A stretch of DNA of 64,000 nt from Saturnia japonica (GCA_033032175.1 CM065328.1:6944690-7008689), one strand, 5' to 3'. Shown: positions 46,197 to 58,699, counted from the first letter of the stretch. Program-made: numbers and translations. Notes: generated by a model from the letters alone, not told the origin.

Positions 46197-46773
46197 GGTA
46201 TAGGTAACCTGGCCACATGCGAGTAATATAGCTATGAATTATAATAATATATATGTAAATCAGATAAACGGTTTTTGCGTGAAAAAAGCATAAACGGACA
46301 GACAGACAGAGAGACGTCGAGTTTTATAATATGTAAATAGATACATAGAAGTAACTTATTTGATTATTTATGTACTGTTACAATAAGATCATTCAAAAAT
46401 AGAATTGTGGTAAAAGAGGGGCACATACTGACATGCTTAATACTGTAATATAGTGATGGACTAAAATAATGGTCCCTTGCTTAAAGTACAATCATAATTT
46501 TAAATAAATATTATTAGTGAAGGGTGTTTATTTGTCAATGTCAATTGCTTGCCTTTTAAAGTGATACCATTTGGATCATAGTTCGGGTCGAAGTATTGAA
46601 GTATTTTTTTTCAAAATTTTACAGAATAAGTTCTTGGATGAACACTATTGGCTCTGTAGATTTTAATTATTATAATTGAGATTTACTGAATTAATTTGAT
46701 TAACATAATTAAAAGAAAACTCGTTACTTTGTTTTAGTTGACATCCACTTGTCAATTTATCGTATACATACAT

Positions 46774-46900
46774 ACAAACCATCACGCCTATATCCCCGAA
46801 GGGTTAGGCAGAGGTCTATCAATGTATAGCCACAGATCGTCGTGTATGTTTGTTTAGGTCCCATGTAATAGGGGGCGAGCCTATTGCCATTGGTAGAGTC
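46774..46900 (-). mobile_element. tRNA-derived SINE family A, 3' fragment
   Basis: 'accatcacgcctatatcccc', 'gaagggttaggcagaggtct', 'aggtcccatgtaataggggg' and 'cgagcctattgccattgg'. Head missing. Confidence 0.75.
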
Positions 46901-46904
46901 TACG

Positions 46905-48880
46905 AACATCGCGTCCCTGTTTTAACCCTGAACTTTCACTAAACCTATGGATAATAATAAATAAATAAAAAGTCTTTTATTTGTTGCAAAAATAAAGTTA
47001 CATTCATACTGATGTTAATTAAAATGATTTAAAAAATGTAAAATAAAAATACATATTAGTTATTTAAAAAAACTAAGTACTGGTGGGCAAGAACTCTTCG
47101 TTTCGAAGGTGGAAGCGTTCTCCAGATTACACCAATATTCCCTGTCTACTGTCTACTTGCGCTTTGACTGCAGCCCACCGCCCCAGCGATCTTGTTCTTT
47201 TTCTTTTCCCTGAGGATTTGGATCACGATGGCTGTCTGTTGGTCCATCTGCCATATTTCACTCGAGCCACGTGACTAGCGCCGTGCCATTCAACGGTATT
47301 AAAATTTTATTAATCGACAACAAAAAAGGAGAGTTGTTTTTTGAGCGTATGTATGTTGCGGGTACGTATGAATGTATGTATGTCTATTTCATAGGCACAC
47401 TCTGTAGCCTAAACAACTTGATGGATTTTAGCATACGAGGTGTCGTTAAATTCATCTTAATTTTAGAAGTGACAGGCTATATAATATTTAAGTAAGTACG
47501 ACGTCTGGGAATGAAATCATAAGCTAATATATATTTGTTTTATTTAACTCAAGTGTTTTTGTTGCAATCAGGTTTTTTGTTTCCTTTTTAATAATTTCGC
47601 TTGTTATAGAAATAGTTTTTATTAACATTTTATTATGTTGATGACACAAAATAAATAAATGAAACTAAATAAATATTACCACATTAAAAAATCAATTGCG
47701 ATTTAATTTCAATAAGAGTGGACTTAAATTTCAACCTGTAGTCAGTTAAGCACAGATATGTAGGCTTATTGTCTTATTAAAATGAAATATTGCGTTTCAT
47801 TCTTAGTCGGCTGTTATGTAAAAAGTAAAGTTGAAATCTTAAAAGGAACGATAATATGTTTATAATTTGCGATGTACCCAGCCGACATATGGTCTATAAG
47901 GACGGTGCACCGGTACACGCTTTGATGTGTCACCGAGAACGATTTCCGCGGCACGACAAACACACAGGGCAGTTAAAATTATATTTATAACGCTGGGAGT
48001 TGCGCGGGCGCGCGTAAAATAACTGTCGTGTTAGTGTTTGTTAACTTATTTTCTAAACGTTCGGTTAAAGGCACGTTATACACTTGCAAAATTTAAACCA
48101 TTTATATTTTTCAATCGAACAAATGATTTCATTCACATATAATATATTTTGCTGCCGTAGAGGGAGAACAATTAGATATATAATTACACTTTACTCGAAA
48201 TTCACTTTATTACAGAAAGCTACGATGTGCATTTTTGTCTTATTCACCTACTGACATCTTAGTTCATCTAAAAATTAAAATAACAAATAAAGCACATAAC
48301 TGTACCGATATTTCAAAGCGTCTATCAGATACGACAAAAAATGAATAATTTCTTTTTAGTCTTTTAAATGAAAAGTGCTGAGTTCTAAGTAACAGTCTTA
48401 AAAGATAAACATTGTATCAGTGTGCCGCAATTCCTTGACCAAGTCAATAATGAATTAATTTCCATTGAATACAATTTTTTTTTATCGCAAGTCGCTTTTA
48501 TTAATGTGTAGAAGTTAATTTACTGCAAGAAATTGGATCCAAAATATTAGAGCAATTGAGGTGAAACAGATCAGCTAGCTGCAGAAAAATTCGAGTGCCT
48601 GCCCTTGTGTTTTTGACAAAAAAAAAGAACCAGCGTAAGATATGGGTACGATATTGGATATTGTGACGTGATAATCTAGGTCTTCAAAACTAATCATTAA
48701 GAAAACTCCAAAGCGAAGATTCTGCGCTTATTTAATAACTTCCTACGTATGTGCGACAGAGGCCACCTTCAATATTTTGTGAATATTGTTAATTAGGTAC
48801 TAATCCAATAAACTTGCATAAACTTTATTTTGCATGTACAATCAGGAACAAGTGTATTCAGTAAGCTTAAAATTACTTGT
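46905..48880. other. Intronic/intergenic, no gene seen
   Basis: 47085-47290 is GC-richer and reads like an old retroelement fragment ('ttcgaaggtggaagcgttct', 'gatggctgtctgttggtcca'), but no motif can be named. The rest is AT-rich apart from a GC-rich 'gttgcgcgggcgcgcg' patch near 48000. Confidence 0.35.
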
Positions 48881-48889
48881 ATCTATGTT

Positions 48890-49045
48890 TACACTCGAGA
48901 TTTGCAGTAACTTCCGCAAGCACATAAGACTTGCAGAAGTCGACTTGCTGCGACTCATAGAGTAGAGTAATAATACATAGGGAGCGACTGTTTACACAGT
49001 GCAAGTAACTTGCAAGAGGTAACTTCTGCAAGTTTTATAGCTAGT
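48890..49045. repeat. Short repeat with 'cttgcagaagt' words in both directions
   Basis: Contains two related stretches, 'gtttacactcgagatttgca' with 'gtaacttccgcaag', and 'gtttacacagtgcaagtaac' with 'ggtaacttctgcaag', plus an inverted 'cttgcagaagtcgacttgc'. Possible MITE; ends not defined. Confidence 0.4.
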
Positions 49046-49198
49046 GGACACTTGGCAATGACAAAAAAATATCGGCAGTAAATTTTGTTATACGTACGTA
49101 CGTAAAAAAAAAAAGCTATAAAATTCAAAATCAATTTTGCAGACCTGACTGTTAGTATCCGGGATTAGCGCGTTCGAACAAAGAAACTTTTTATTACT

Positions 49199-49225
49199 TA
49201 TATATATATATATATATATATATAT
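49199..49225. repeat. (TA)n microsatellite
   Basis: About 13 uninterrupted TA units. Confidence 0.9.
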
Positions 49226-49687
49226 GGATAAGTACATAAGTTTTAACGTACTTTACTCGAATACAATGTGATATCTAGTCATCCAAAAAACATTTTTAGG
49301 AATTTTTGTAAACAGAAACCTAGATTGGCATCTCCTTCACCATAAACGGGCGGGCATACGACTATCGCATTACATCAGGCGCAATATACTCGTCGTGTAC
49401 ACGAAATCATGATGATGAGAATGTTATCCACTTTCAATAAATATTAACATTTTTTTTAAGTTGTTTTTAGCTATCATAAAGCTTAATGTAGAAGAACTAT
49501 TGCAAAGGGAGGATCCTCCGACCAGACGGGTGTTATGTCTGGCGGGCAGCTGCCCAACGGTTGTAGTCGGGTTCTTAAATATATACTCAATTGAAGAGTT
49601 AATTTCTATTGCGCGATGTAGGATGCGTCGTATGTGGCTCGATAGATATCGCTGTGTGTCGCTATGTAGATGTCGCACACTTAACAT

Positions 49688-49770
49688 AACATACCACCTC
49701 GCCTGTATCTATTGTACACCAGTATTTATATGATTTTAGGTCTTATATAATTGGGGGCGAGCCTATGCTC
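49688..49770 (-). mobile_element. SINE family A, degenerate 3' fragment
   Basis: 'cataccacctcgcctgtatc', 'gattttaggtcttatataat' and 'tgggggcgagcctatg'. More diverged than other copies. Confidence 0.5.
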
Positions 49771-50399
49771 GTAATGCTCGTCGTAGCAATGGCAATAGTG
49801 CCATTAGTTGGTTCATACATCAGCAGCCAGGAAGATTATGAGGAAACATCCGTGTCAGTAGGAATAATCAATATAAAATAAACTTTAAATAATTTGTTTT
49901 TAACGATTATGTACTTATGAAACTTATGTATCTATAAAAGAAGTTTTTGCTTTTTTGCTAACAGATTTTTAACGGGTTAAGTAGGGGGTTATATGTGGCT
50001 CTGGAATACATAAAGAACGAGTTGTTAAATTTCATATTTGTGTCATCAGTAGTTTTAGTTCATTGTTTATCTCTCGTTAGTTAGGAGTCTAGGAATTAGG
50101 ACTTGTCTTCTATATACATAGAACAGCTGCCAATAGCGCTCTACGGTTTTATGTGTGTTAAATATATCCGATAAATTCTCTGTAACTCTTCTCACTTCCC
50201 GTACTTACCTGATGCTCTTCAGATTGGTTCACGTTCATGGTTACTGCTCTGCTCCGTAGAGTCGTAGCGTGAAGTTATATAGACTATAACCTTTCTCGAT
50301 AATTAGGCTATAAAATGCAAAAATATTTTTTTAAGTCTTATTGGTCATTTCAGGGCTTGCGTTCAAACAAACAAAGAAGTCAAGGAGCTACATATATAA

Positions 50400-50656
50400 T
50401 TTAAATATATTCAAGGGGAAACCGTTACTGACTGACTAACTGACTGATCTATCAAGACATAGCTCAGAAACCTTGAACGGATTTTCCTGAAATTTGGCAC
50501 ACAGATAGTTATTATGATGTACTTAGCATCCGATGAGAAAGGATTTTTGAAAATTTAAACCCTAAAAGGGTGTAACGTGAATTCAAAATTTGTAAGGTGA
50601 AATCAGAGAGTTGGTCGAATAAATTTAACACGGGTGAAGTCGTGTGGCACAGCTAG
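50400..50656 (+). mobile_element. Helitron-like element, 3' end intact
   Basis: Body 'actgactgactaactgactg', 'ttttcctgaaatttggcaca', 'taaaccctaaaagggtgtaa'. The end is hairpin CACG-ggtgaagt-CGTG, then tggcacag and CTAG (50653-50656) before T. The 5' TC end is not certain. Confidence 0.6.
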
Positions 50657-51071
50657 TATTAGTATAGAAGTATTGGTAGTTGAGTGTAAACGACACCGAA
50701 CACGAAAACGTAACTTCTTTGTAGACAGTTAACTTAAAACAACATGTGTCGGATCTCGAAGAATTGAACAATACGAGTACTCGCAACACCTCAAGGTAGA
50801 CTATTAGAAAATTACTCGGAAACAAACGTAGAAAGTAGTGGCCTTTCAGATTACAAACACCATAAAATGACTGGCGAATATTTGAAATATACAATCATAG
50901 CTATTATGCTACTTTATTCAGTATCCAAGCCCAGTTACCAATCGTCAATTTTCTTAGCCACTTGTTTATCCGAAAGTTTGTTTTTATTTGTTAAGTTAAA
51001 TATTAAAATTACGAAGACTTTGCCGACATGTATATTAAGACGATGTAATGTGGTCTTGGGGCCGTTCAAGT

Positions 51072-51835
51072 AGGTATCACGAAATCATCATCAGGCCAGT
51101 CTTGACGGGATGGCTCCGGAGGTGGCATGGCACCCTCACGTTCCGGCTGACACAGGTGCTGTCGGGATATGGCTGTTTCGGGAGTTACCTGTATCGCATA
51201 GGTCGGGAGATCGCTCTGGGTGCCATCACTGTGGATGCGTGCAGGATACTGCGCAGCACACCTTAGCCGTTTGCCTTGCATGGGACTCGCCACGCCGCGA
51301 TGTTGTCGTGACGGTCGGCACCGATCTCTCGCTCCCGGCCGTGGTTCTATCTATGGTCGAGAGTGAGAGGGAGTAGAACTCCGTTTCCTCGTTCTGCAAG
51401 CAAATCGTGCTTGCAAAAGAAGAGGCGGAGTGAGAGAGGGTGCGTAACACCATGCTCCCCTTCCGCGGTTATCGAGCCAGGCGCCGGAGGCCGTGCGATG
51501 ATCTCCGACCGCCTTAAATGGGTCTGCAAGTGGCGGGCTTGGGCATGTCAGTCACCGTGTATTGCTGGCCCGAGATGGAGGAGGTGCACTGTTGTTCGTG
51601 CGCCCTCCGAGGCTCGTTGGAGGCTCACTGCCTCCGATCGCGATGGGGTCCACACCTGCCGGGTTCAGTGGACGTAATGCGCAAGCAGTTCCCGCTCCCC
51701 GGCCAACAGGTGAGAGAGGACACCGTGGGGTTTTAGTCTGTAAGAGTCCGACATACCCCTCCCTTGAGCGGCCCGGCTCGGGAGGCGGATCCAATGCAGG
51801 ATTTCCCCACATTAAAAAAAAAGGTATCACGAAAT
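51072..51835 (+). mobile_element. 5'-truncated R1-like LINE with 14-bp target duplication
   Basis: AGGTATCACGAAAT at 51072-51085 and 51822-51835 flanks a 736-bp GC-rich insert ending in an A run. It reads as the ORF2 C-terminus of R1-clade elements: LTFRLTQVLSGYGCFGSYLY, RIGREIALG, then after a frameshift near 51217 CHHCGCVQDTAQHTL (CCHC zinc motif), DLSLPAVVLSMVESERE, and an FCKQIVLAKEEAE tail. The 3' UTR is about 390 bp. GC content contrasts sharply with the AT-rich surroundings, suggesting a recent arrival. It sits inside an older repeat (ttggggccgttcaagta / ggtgtgtaccccctttg). Confidence 0.88.
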
Positions 51836-51895
51836 GGTGTGTACCCCCTTTGTAAGCAAAAATAAGGAAACTGTGAACTGTCCCAGTCCTTCTGT

Positions 51896-51915
51896 AAAGA
51901 AAGAAAGAAAGAAAG
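51896..51915. repeat. (GAAA)n microsatellite
   Basis: Five GAAA units at the 3' border of the repeat that hosts the R1-like insertion. Lepidopteran microsatellite-like (GAAA)n tracts are known to associate with non-autonomous elements. Confidence 0.85.
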
Positions 51916-51919
51916 CACA

Positions 51920-54575
51920 TTTATTTAATGTTGAAAACACGGACATAATTAACACAACACGCATTAAACAAGAAATTACAACAAAATTTGAGTATTATTT
52001 ATTTAATTTATAATATTGTACAGTTGCACAAATTTAAATTGAACAAATGGTTCACTCAACTCAAGGTTGAGGTATCTCAAGGGTGGTCTAATTTTAATTT
52101 TATTGGCATTGGACCTTCAACTTCGAAGATATACCAGGAAACTCTTCAAATTCATTAAAGTTTATTTTCTTTTTTATAAAAAAATAAGCTGTGCTCCACG
52201 GTTTCATCCCTGTTAATATGAAATAACTTTTCTTTGTAAAGATTAATATGCCATGTGTAAAAATAATGCTTATACACCACTTTTAAATTTTCAAGAAACC
52301 TTTGTCACAAAATACCTTATTATGGATTATGTATAAGAGATAAGTATATACTATCTTTGACTTTTTGATGGATATAATAAGGAACATTATTATTGTAGAA
52401 CATTGTATTTCCGTATCATTAATGATTACGCCAGCGCACGCGGTTAAAGCAGTTCGGGAGGGCCTTGACTTCCGACTTACGTGACAAAAATCAATATTTA
52501 AGGCTATCTGAGAGTTGTAGCCTAATCCTGAATAGCTTATTCTATTCCTTGAGAGTCTGGACATCATATAAAAAAATATTTTCTCAAATCCGACTGGTAC
52601 TTTCAGAATTGTACGTGATTAAACAAACATACAAAAAAATTTGTCCGCTTTTTATATGTTATTTAGTATAGATAGTCTTCTCATTTATATGAAAAAGTCC
52701 AAAAATAATTTAATAAAACTTTTCCATTTTTAAAATTAAGGTGCAGTTTCCTGCTTTATTTTTAAGATTATTTTTGAGACGAGCTATGTATATATATATC
52801 GGAGCGTGAGTACTGTGGATATGAACGTAAGATGGAATGTACAGTAGAATTTATGTGTAATCAATAAAGTCAATTTTGATAAAAGTGTAGTACCTACTTA
52901 ATCTAATTCTTCCTCTACGTTAGCGACTATCTGACTATTCAAACAATACCTTAAACACAAACGTAAACACGAACAACTATTGTCTCAAGGCAAATATCCC
53001 TTATTTTACTGATTTGTAACCTTAAATAAAATAAGCTTGGAGTGAAAAGTTATTTACAGTCCGATACCTGGTAGAGGTAAGCTTTTAAAAAAAAACTGTG
53101 ACTTCAGATATTATTATGAAGTAAATAATTTATTTATGTAAAATTTGCTATCTTCAATAATTAATATACTTTTCGTCCATGCCCCGTACGTTTTTCCTTC
53201 CTTTATAGTATATTATGGCTCAATGGTTGTCTCATATTACGGACACCGCGATGATCACGGTAAGTTCTAATCAATTTTAACTAATTCATCGTAAAACCGA
53301 AAGTAAACATATTAGTAGAGATTAGAGAATGATATGATAATATTCTAGAATGTGGAACTCTGAAATACTTCGATTATCAAGTTATTTAATAAAATAAATA
53401 AACTTTTAATTTTAATGTCTACGGCTTGAGTGTTTCGATTGAAATTGTTGATTAAATTGACAATGACTTAATTAATAAGATTTGACTCTAAAATAATAGA
53501 CGTGTCATCAGAACCGAATCACCAGACAATATGAAAACGCTCACCTGAAATCTCTATAATATTATTTTTATCTGGCGCTCGCTCCCTCCCACTGTTTTTT
53601 TATCAAAAGTGAAAGTAATTTTTTTTTGTTTATTGAGGGATACATATTGACTACGAATATAAACTTTGATGAAAATATTGTTGCCGATGAAAATTATGAG
53701 TATTTAAAGAATGGACCTATTAAAAATTTCAGTATTCCAGAGTTTTTATAAACTAAATTTATATGATTTTTACTTCTTCTTATATATTAAAAAAAAAACC
53801 GATGTTTGCATGTGTATGCTCCCTATGGATTCCAAAACGGCACAGCCAGGTTTGTCAGTACTATGATAAAAAACAAACAAATATAGGTATTAAAAAGTAT
53901 TTTATCGGCCATCAAGAACCTAAAAGTCTTAAGTGAAAACTATATTATATTTTTTTCATTGACATTAATGAGAAATCTCAACGATATCATGTTAAATAAA
54001 ACAATTGAATCAATTTAAAATGAGTTGAATCGCCTCCGCATGCCCAAAACTATATTTTAATTATGAAACTTCTGTGTTCGTGTATCTTTTCCAATAAGTT
54101 AATGACGCAATAACCCTAAATTGCATACTGCCTTATTTAAGTTTTATTGTTTTTGAATTACCGGTTTTATGTGAACCTCTTTAAGTGTTTTGTTCGCTGT
54201 TAGCCCGTTTGAAGTATGTTGATGTGTTGATTAACATTTTGATCTCTGAAACGGGTAATGGAACCTTAATTACAGAAATAACGTTTTATTTTATTAAGAT
54301 ATTTCTTTTGCAGTTGAATCACTGAAGTTAAGAAGAAAATGAGTGTGCTTGCAATTTTAACATTCATCGTAACTGCTATGTATTACATATACTTTTTTTA
54401 ATTTAATCACATTTTAAGTGAATGTTTATGTTTTAATCGTATGTAGGTGTTCAGAGTGATTATTAAAAGTACATTTAGAAACGATTTAGATATTTGGTCA
54501 TTTGGCTGTTTATTTATTATAAGCTCTCAATCAAAAACATAATTGTTTGTAAGTATATCTGTTTTTTTTTGTAGT
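51920..54575. other. Intronic/intergenic, no gene seen
   Basis: AT-rich. It holds a decayed Helitron-like end near 52185-52225 ('gctccacggtttcatccctg') and an exon-like 51-bp segment at 53209-53259 discussed under findings. No recognisable protein. Confidence 0.4.
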
Positions 54576-54581
54576 AAACTA

Positions 54582-54710
54582 GCTTTGCCCCACGGTTTCA
54601 CCAGTATTAAATTTATTCCTAACTCTCGATTGCTTAATGTTCGTAGTTACTGCTCCGCTCTATGGAGTCCTAGCGTTGTTATATAGCTTATTTGTAATGT
54701 ATGGTGTCAC
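54582..54710 (-). mobile_element. Helitron-like 3' end, antisense
   Basis: Plus strand begins a|ctagctttgccccacggttt, i.e. on the minus strand ...aaaccgtggggcaaagCTAG|T. It is followed inward by 'gtagttactgctccgctcta' and 'tagcgttgttatatagctta', shared with 16400-16606 and 50220-50300 (inverted). 5' end not found. Confidence 0.5.
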
Positions 54711-55744
54711 TTAAAACCAGTCAAATCTTCACTTTCGCATTTCTATGTGATCAGATTCAAGGGACACAATATATTACAAATTAAAAATACCTCACCACGC
54801 GTTCTGTTCGCTCTCTCTTTACTTCTGAGTTTGAGATTTGGTCTCGCCACCTCATACGAAGAATAGATCTTAAGCAGTTCATGTGGAAAGTGTCAAGATG
54901 CTTTATATCGCTTTTGTAATAGATCAATATGGGTAATGGGAGATCATGAAGTCACTATATTACGCAAATAACTGGCTCGAGGGATAAACGTCGGAGGATT
55001 GGACCTGTTTATTCGCTTTGCACTGTTGTGAATACAAAGAAACCGATCTCTGTGATAATCTTATTTGCGCGATTTAGGATGTTAGAATATATTCCCCAGT
55101 TTATCGTTGTTATGTAACAACGCCATCTGTTGAGTCAAATAAGAATGATGAACTTAAACACACCAGAATGCATGATGCACACTTGCTAAATAAAGCACAC
55201 TGCTTATTTAAACAACAATGTTAGATTAATTTATTTTAATGTGTCACTAAGTATTATATTTAATAAAGATATTTGTTTAGTTGTTATCAATTTGTTTATG
55301 CAATATAAAATATTATTACACATAACAATCAAGTGTATATATATTTATCTCAAAATACATATTCAATTGCCCAATTATTAATTTTAATCAACCAATGATA
55401 TTTTATAAGTAGATATGGCATTAACGATCTTTACATGCCATCGTTAATGGTAGGTAATTGCCCTCAGTTTACTTTCGTTTGATTCCGGCGTGAGCGAGAA
55501 GAAACTTTTATCCTTTTTTGACAACAGAGTTTTCGCCTTACGCTGTAATTCCCTATCTCTATTGTTTCCACATGCTGATTACAAAATTTGTAACGATTTC
55601 AAATTACTTTTAGTGAGAGTATAACGCGTCTATTTATAAAACGTTTTTATTAAATTAGTAAATAGTTCTTGTTAAAAAAATACATGTGGTTTTTTTCGGC
55701 TCGCTACAGGTAATTTCACCTGACCTCAATATGAAGTTAACTGG

Positions 55745-55850
55745 AGGAAAATTCCGTTTTGAATCATCAGAGGTCACTCCATAATGGCAGTAATGATTTT
55801 CAATAAAAAGGATTAGTTGCCAAGTTAGGAAAAGAAAAAGAAGAAGATAG
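55745..55850 (+). mobile_element. Outer part of a foldback-family arm
   Basis: 'ggtcactccataatggcagt', 'aatgattttcaataaaaagg' and 'attagttgccaagttaggaa', then 'aagaaaaagaagaag'. Same outer end as 41800-41920. Confidence 0.55.
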
Positions 55851-56494
55851 AGACATCTTAGTTTATCTACTTTGCTTGCTCATTTAGTAAAATTAAGTTA
55901 TTGTAGGAAGACCTATCAAAATTCAAATCAGCGTTACTTTTCATCCGCAGTACTTACAACCAAACTTTACAAATATGTGATAGAATTTCGTTTCAAAATA
56001 CAAGGCCAATGTAGCTGTGATATAGTCGCGGAGTAAGCTAGTCATAATACCTACTATATAACAATGTTACACAATAAGTCGTAACGTACAATTATTTGAA
56101 AACAAATGGGTGGTATGGGCGGTGGAGCATTACCAGCGTACCTGACCGGATCGCAGTCAGCATAAATCAGATGTAAAACTCGCCATGGCTGCGTTCCGAA
56201 ATCAGCTGGTTTATATCCACTAATCAAATGGGGTGCGAATCTATACTGGACTGTTTCTTGACAACTATGCACATGGTGATAAACCCATCAATATGAATAT
56301 TTTAGTTTGTCGCGTTTCAGGATTAGCTAGTTTATGTTCAGCTGCTAAGAAGGCTTGCAAGCTACAGTAACAACCGTCGATAGATATCCGATCTCTCGGT
56401 ATTCGCTTTTATTTTTGGATTGTACCATGCTCAAGGCGAAGTTAAATTGTTAATATCTACATAAAGATATATATTTATATATCTGTTTTCTACC

Positions 56495-57065
56495 TCTTCT
56501 AGGTTATGCAGACGTTGCTTATTGGGACCTTTCAGAGGATCTCTTAAATAAACTTGATCGTCCACTCAATAACTGTATCCGTTTCATCTTCCGTCTTTGG
56601 AAGTTTGATCATGTATCTGAATACCGAGCCAGGTTGAAATGGCTACCTATTCGGCAATGTAGGAATCTAAGTCTTTGTCTTAATTTTTCTGTACTTAATA
56701 ATCCCAAATCCCCTAAATATTTAAAAACATTATTACAATATCTCGCGAACACACACAATATACAACTATGATCTTCTGATTCTTTATTTCTCAGTATACC
56801 AAGTCATTATACTAATTTCCGCGACCGATATTACAGCACGACTGTGTAATTCGCTTATAATCAACATCCAACTTGCCAACTCTCGGGATTCCTTCAAGTA
56901 TTTGCTACGTGGGTTTTACATGGAGCAGTTGAGCACTTTTTTTTTACTAAATATTATGCACACCTGGCATATTATACCCTTCTCTTGCTCTCTTGGAAGA
57001 CTGGTAAAGAATGATTTTTAGCATTAAGTCTTTTAATTGTACTTTTTTGTGCAGTAAAAATATTA
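56495..57065 (+). mobile_element. CR1/jockey-like LINE 3' end, copy 2
   Basis: Reads DVAYWDLSEDLLNKLDRPLN and RLWKFDHVSEYRARLKWLPI, then LNNPKSPKYLKTLLQYLANT with a stop, SIPSHYTNFRDR, and ANSRDSFKYLLRGFYMEQL. The 3' UTR matches 4965-5430 ('cttgctctcttggaagactg', 'tgatttttagcattaagtct'). A deletion removes part of the FAVTAARLWNS block present in copy 1. Confidence 0.8.
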
Positions 57066-57444
57066 TAAATAATCTATGTTTATAAATCTGTAGTTATGTC
57101 GGTATATGTAATATTTTTTCCAAATTTGCTGATCGACATACTATACAAAGGACACTGATACCGAATATGCAATAAATAAAAATTCAACCCAAACTAGTAC
57201 CATGAAAATTTGCTTTTACACTGTAGGTGAGCACTAAGGAGGTATTTTTGGAAAATCAAGCGCGAAGGTGTTGAAAAAGGGCATGAAGTTTGTATGAAAA
57301 TCTGTTATTTTTGAAGATAAATCTAAGAAAATTGTTATTTATTATTTCAAAACATGGGACATAACTCAAGTATGACGCGAGCGAAGCCACGGGAAAGGTA
57401 CCTACTACATATAGCATTACTTCTGTATGGAAGTCAATTTGGTA

Positions 57445-57798
57445 TCTATACGCGGAGCAAAAGCTTTCGGTACCTTTTTAAGCGTATTGCGTGCACGGAA
57501 GACTAAGATTTGGTATGGATAAAGTTTATATGATTAAAGAATGCAGAAAGCGAAAATTTAACTATAATATCAGTTATTAATAAATTAAATTAAATTAATT
57601 AATACTGCGAATCCTAACAACACAAGTGTCATTGAACTTAGACCTCCCAAAATATTGACATTGTCACATAACGAAAAGTCACAGCAAGTGATGTAGATAA
57701 TAATCATTGTTTATGAATACTGTAAATGTCATACAGAGAATAAATAGTCTATGATCAAAAAGTCGCTGGTCGAGTTTCGACCTTAGGGCGATCGCTAG
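57445..57798 (+). mobile_element. Helitron-like family G, copy 3 (best termini)
   Basis: A57444|TCTATACGCGGAGCAAAAGC at the left. At the right is a perfect hairpin GGTCGA-gt-TTCGACC, then cttagggcgatcg, CTAG (57795-57798) and T. The inside shares 'gcgtattgcgtgcacggaag' and 'ttgacattgtcacataacga' with copies 1 and 2. No ORF. Confidence 0.8.
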
Positions 57799-58510
57799 TA
57801 TGCATAAATAAATTACATGCGTTCCGTATAAGTTGTGCGATTATGTTCCGCGGAGGGACATCAAAACGACTTCACGTATGTTAACACCGACTTTGTTCTC
57901 CATCTAAGTTACATATTGCGGCTATACCTTTATGAAAATAGATTCTTAAACGAAAAACCTTTTTTATTTTAAAGTCATATTAAGTAGTTCTTTAATAAAT
58001 AAATTGAACCGAGTGACTTAGACAAGTAGCAGACACAACAATCTGTCATCACGTTGCAAGTTCCAAACACCGATAACACGAGTGTCGCTAACAGACCTCC
58101 TTTCATTCTTTAATCAATCGACAAAATATATTTGTCCCAATGTTACCACCCCAAATAATTTGTATAAGTAACCATTACGCTTGGGAGTTTAAGAACACAT
58201 GTGCACCGTTTATATCTCGTACAGATTGTGTCCGATTCAATTTACCGTAGTAATATTTCATACGATACACATATACACGTCGGATAATATCGTTTATAAG
58301 GGCGTCACAAAAACATTTACATACATTTTGTTTTTGGATTTAGGGTTGTCGATTACTTAACAAGCTTCTATTTGAGCTTTAAAATAATATTGTGGATGAT
58401 AAATACACAATATAGAAATTTCTGAATTTTATCAAAAGGTACGTTGTAATTTAAGTTAGTTTAAAAAGAAAAAAAGAAAAAAGAAAATGACTCCTCGGTA
58501 GTAACAAGAA
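57799..58510. other. Intronic/intergenic, no gene seen
   Basis: AT-rich unique-looking DNA; A-rich tract near 58465-58490. No recognised element. Confidence 0.4.
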
Positions 58511-58515
58511 CATAA

Positions 58516-58699
58516 TCTTACTAATATTATCAATATGGAAGTGAGTTTGTTTGTTACTCAATTACGCAAAAGCGGCTAAATGGATTTGGATGAAATTTGG
58601 CATACATGAAGCTTATAACCCGGATTAAGTTAAAGGATAATTTTTATCCCGTTAAAAATAACGTTTTGTTAACGCGAGCAGAGCCGTGGGCACAGCTAG
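58516..58699 (+). mobile_element. 184-bp Helitron-like element, intact termini
   Basis: A58515|TCTTACTAATATTATCAATA ... 'gcggctaaatggatttggat', 'gaagcttataacccggatta' ... 'gagcagagccgtgggcacag' CTAG|T58700. TC start, CTAG end and A/T target are as expected for a non-autonomous Helitron; the 3' hairpin is weak. Confidence 0.72.

Noticed and set aside
47083..47274. 63-codon ORF in a GC-richer patch
   Set aside because: Resembles a repeated retroelement fragment, not a gene; no start context, splice signals or known domain.
49461..49733. 90-codon plus-strand ORF with Cys and Arg content
   Set aside because: No recognisable motif, overlaps an antisense open frame and runs into a SINE A fragment.
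51552..51920. Open frames of 97-122 codons in the GC-rich region
   Set aside because: They lie in the 3' UTR and tail of the R1-like element and are frame shadows of GC-rich DNA; the real reading is the short ORF2 C-terminus.
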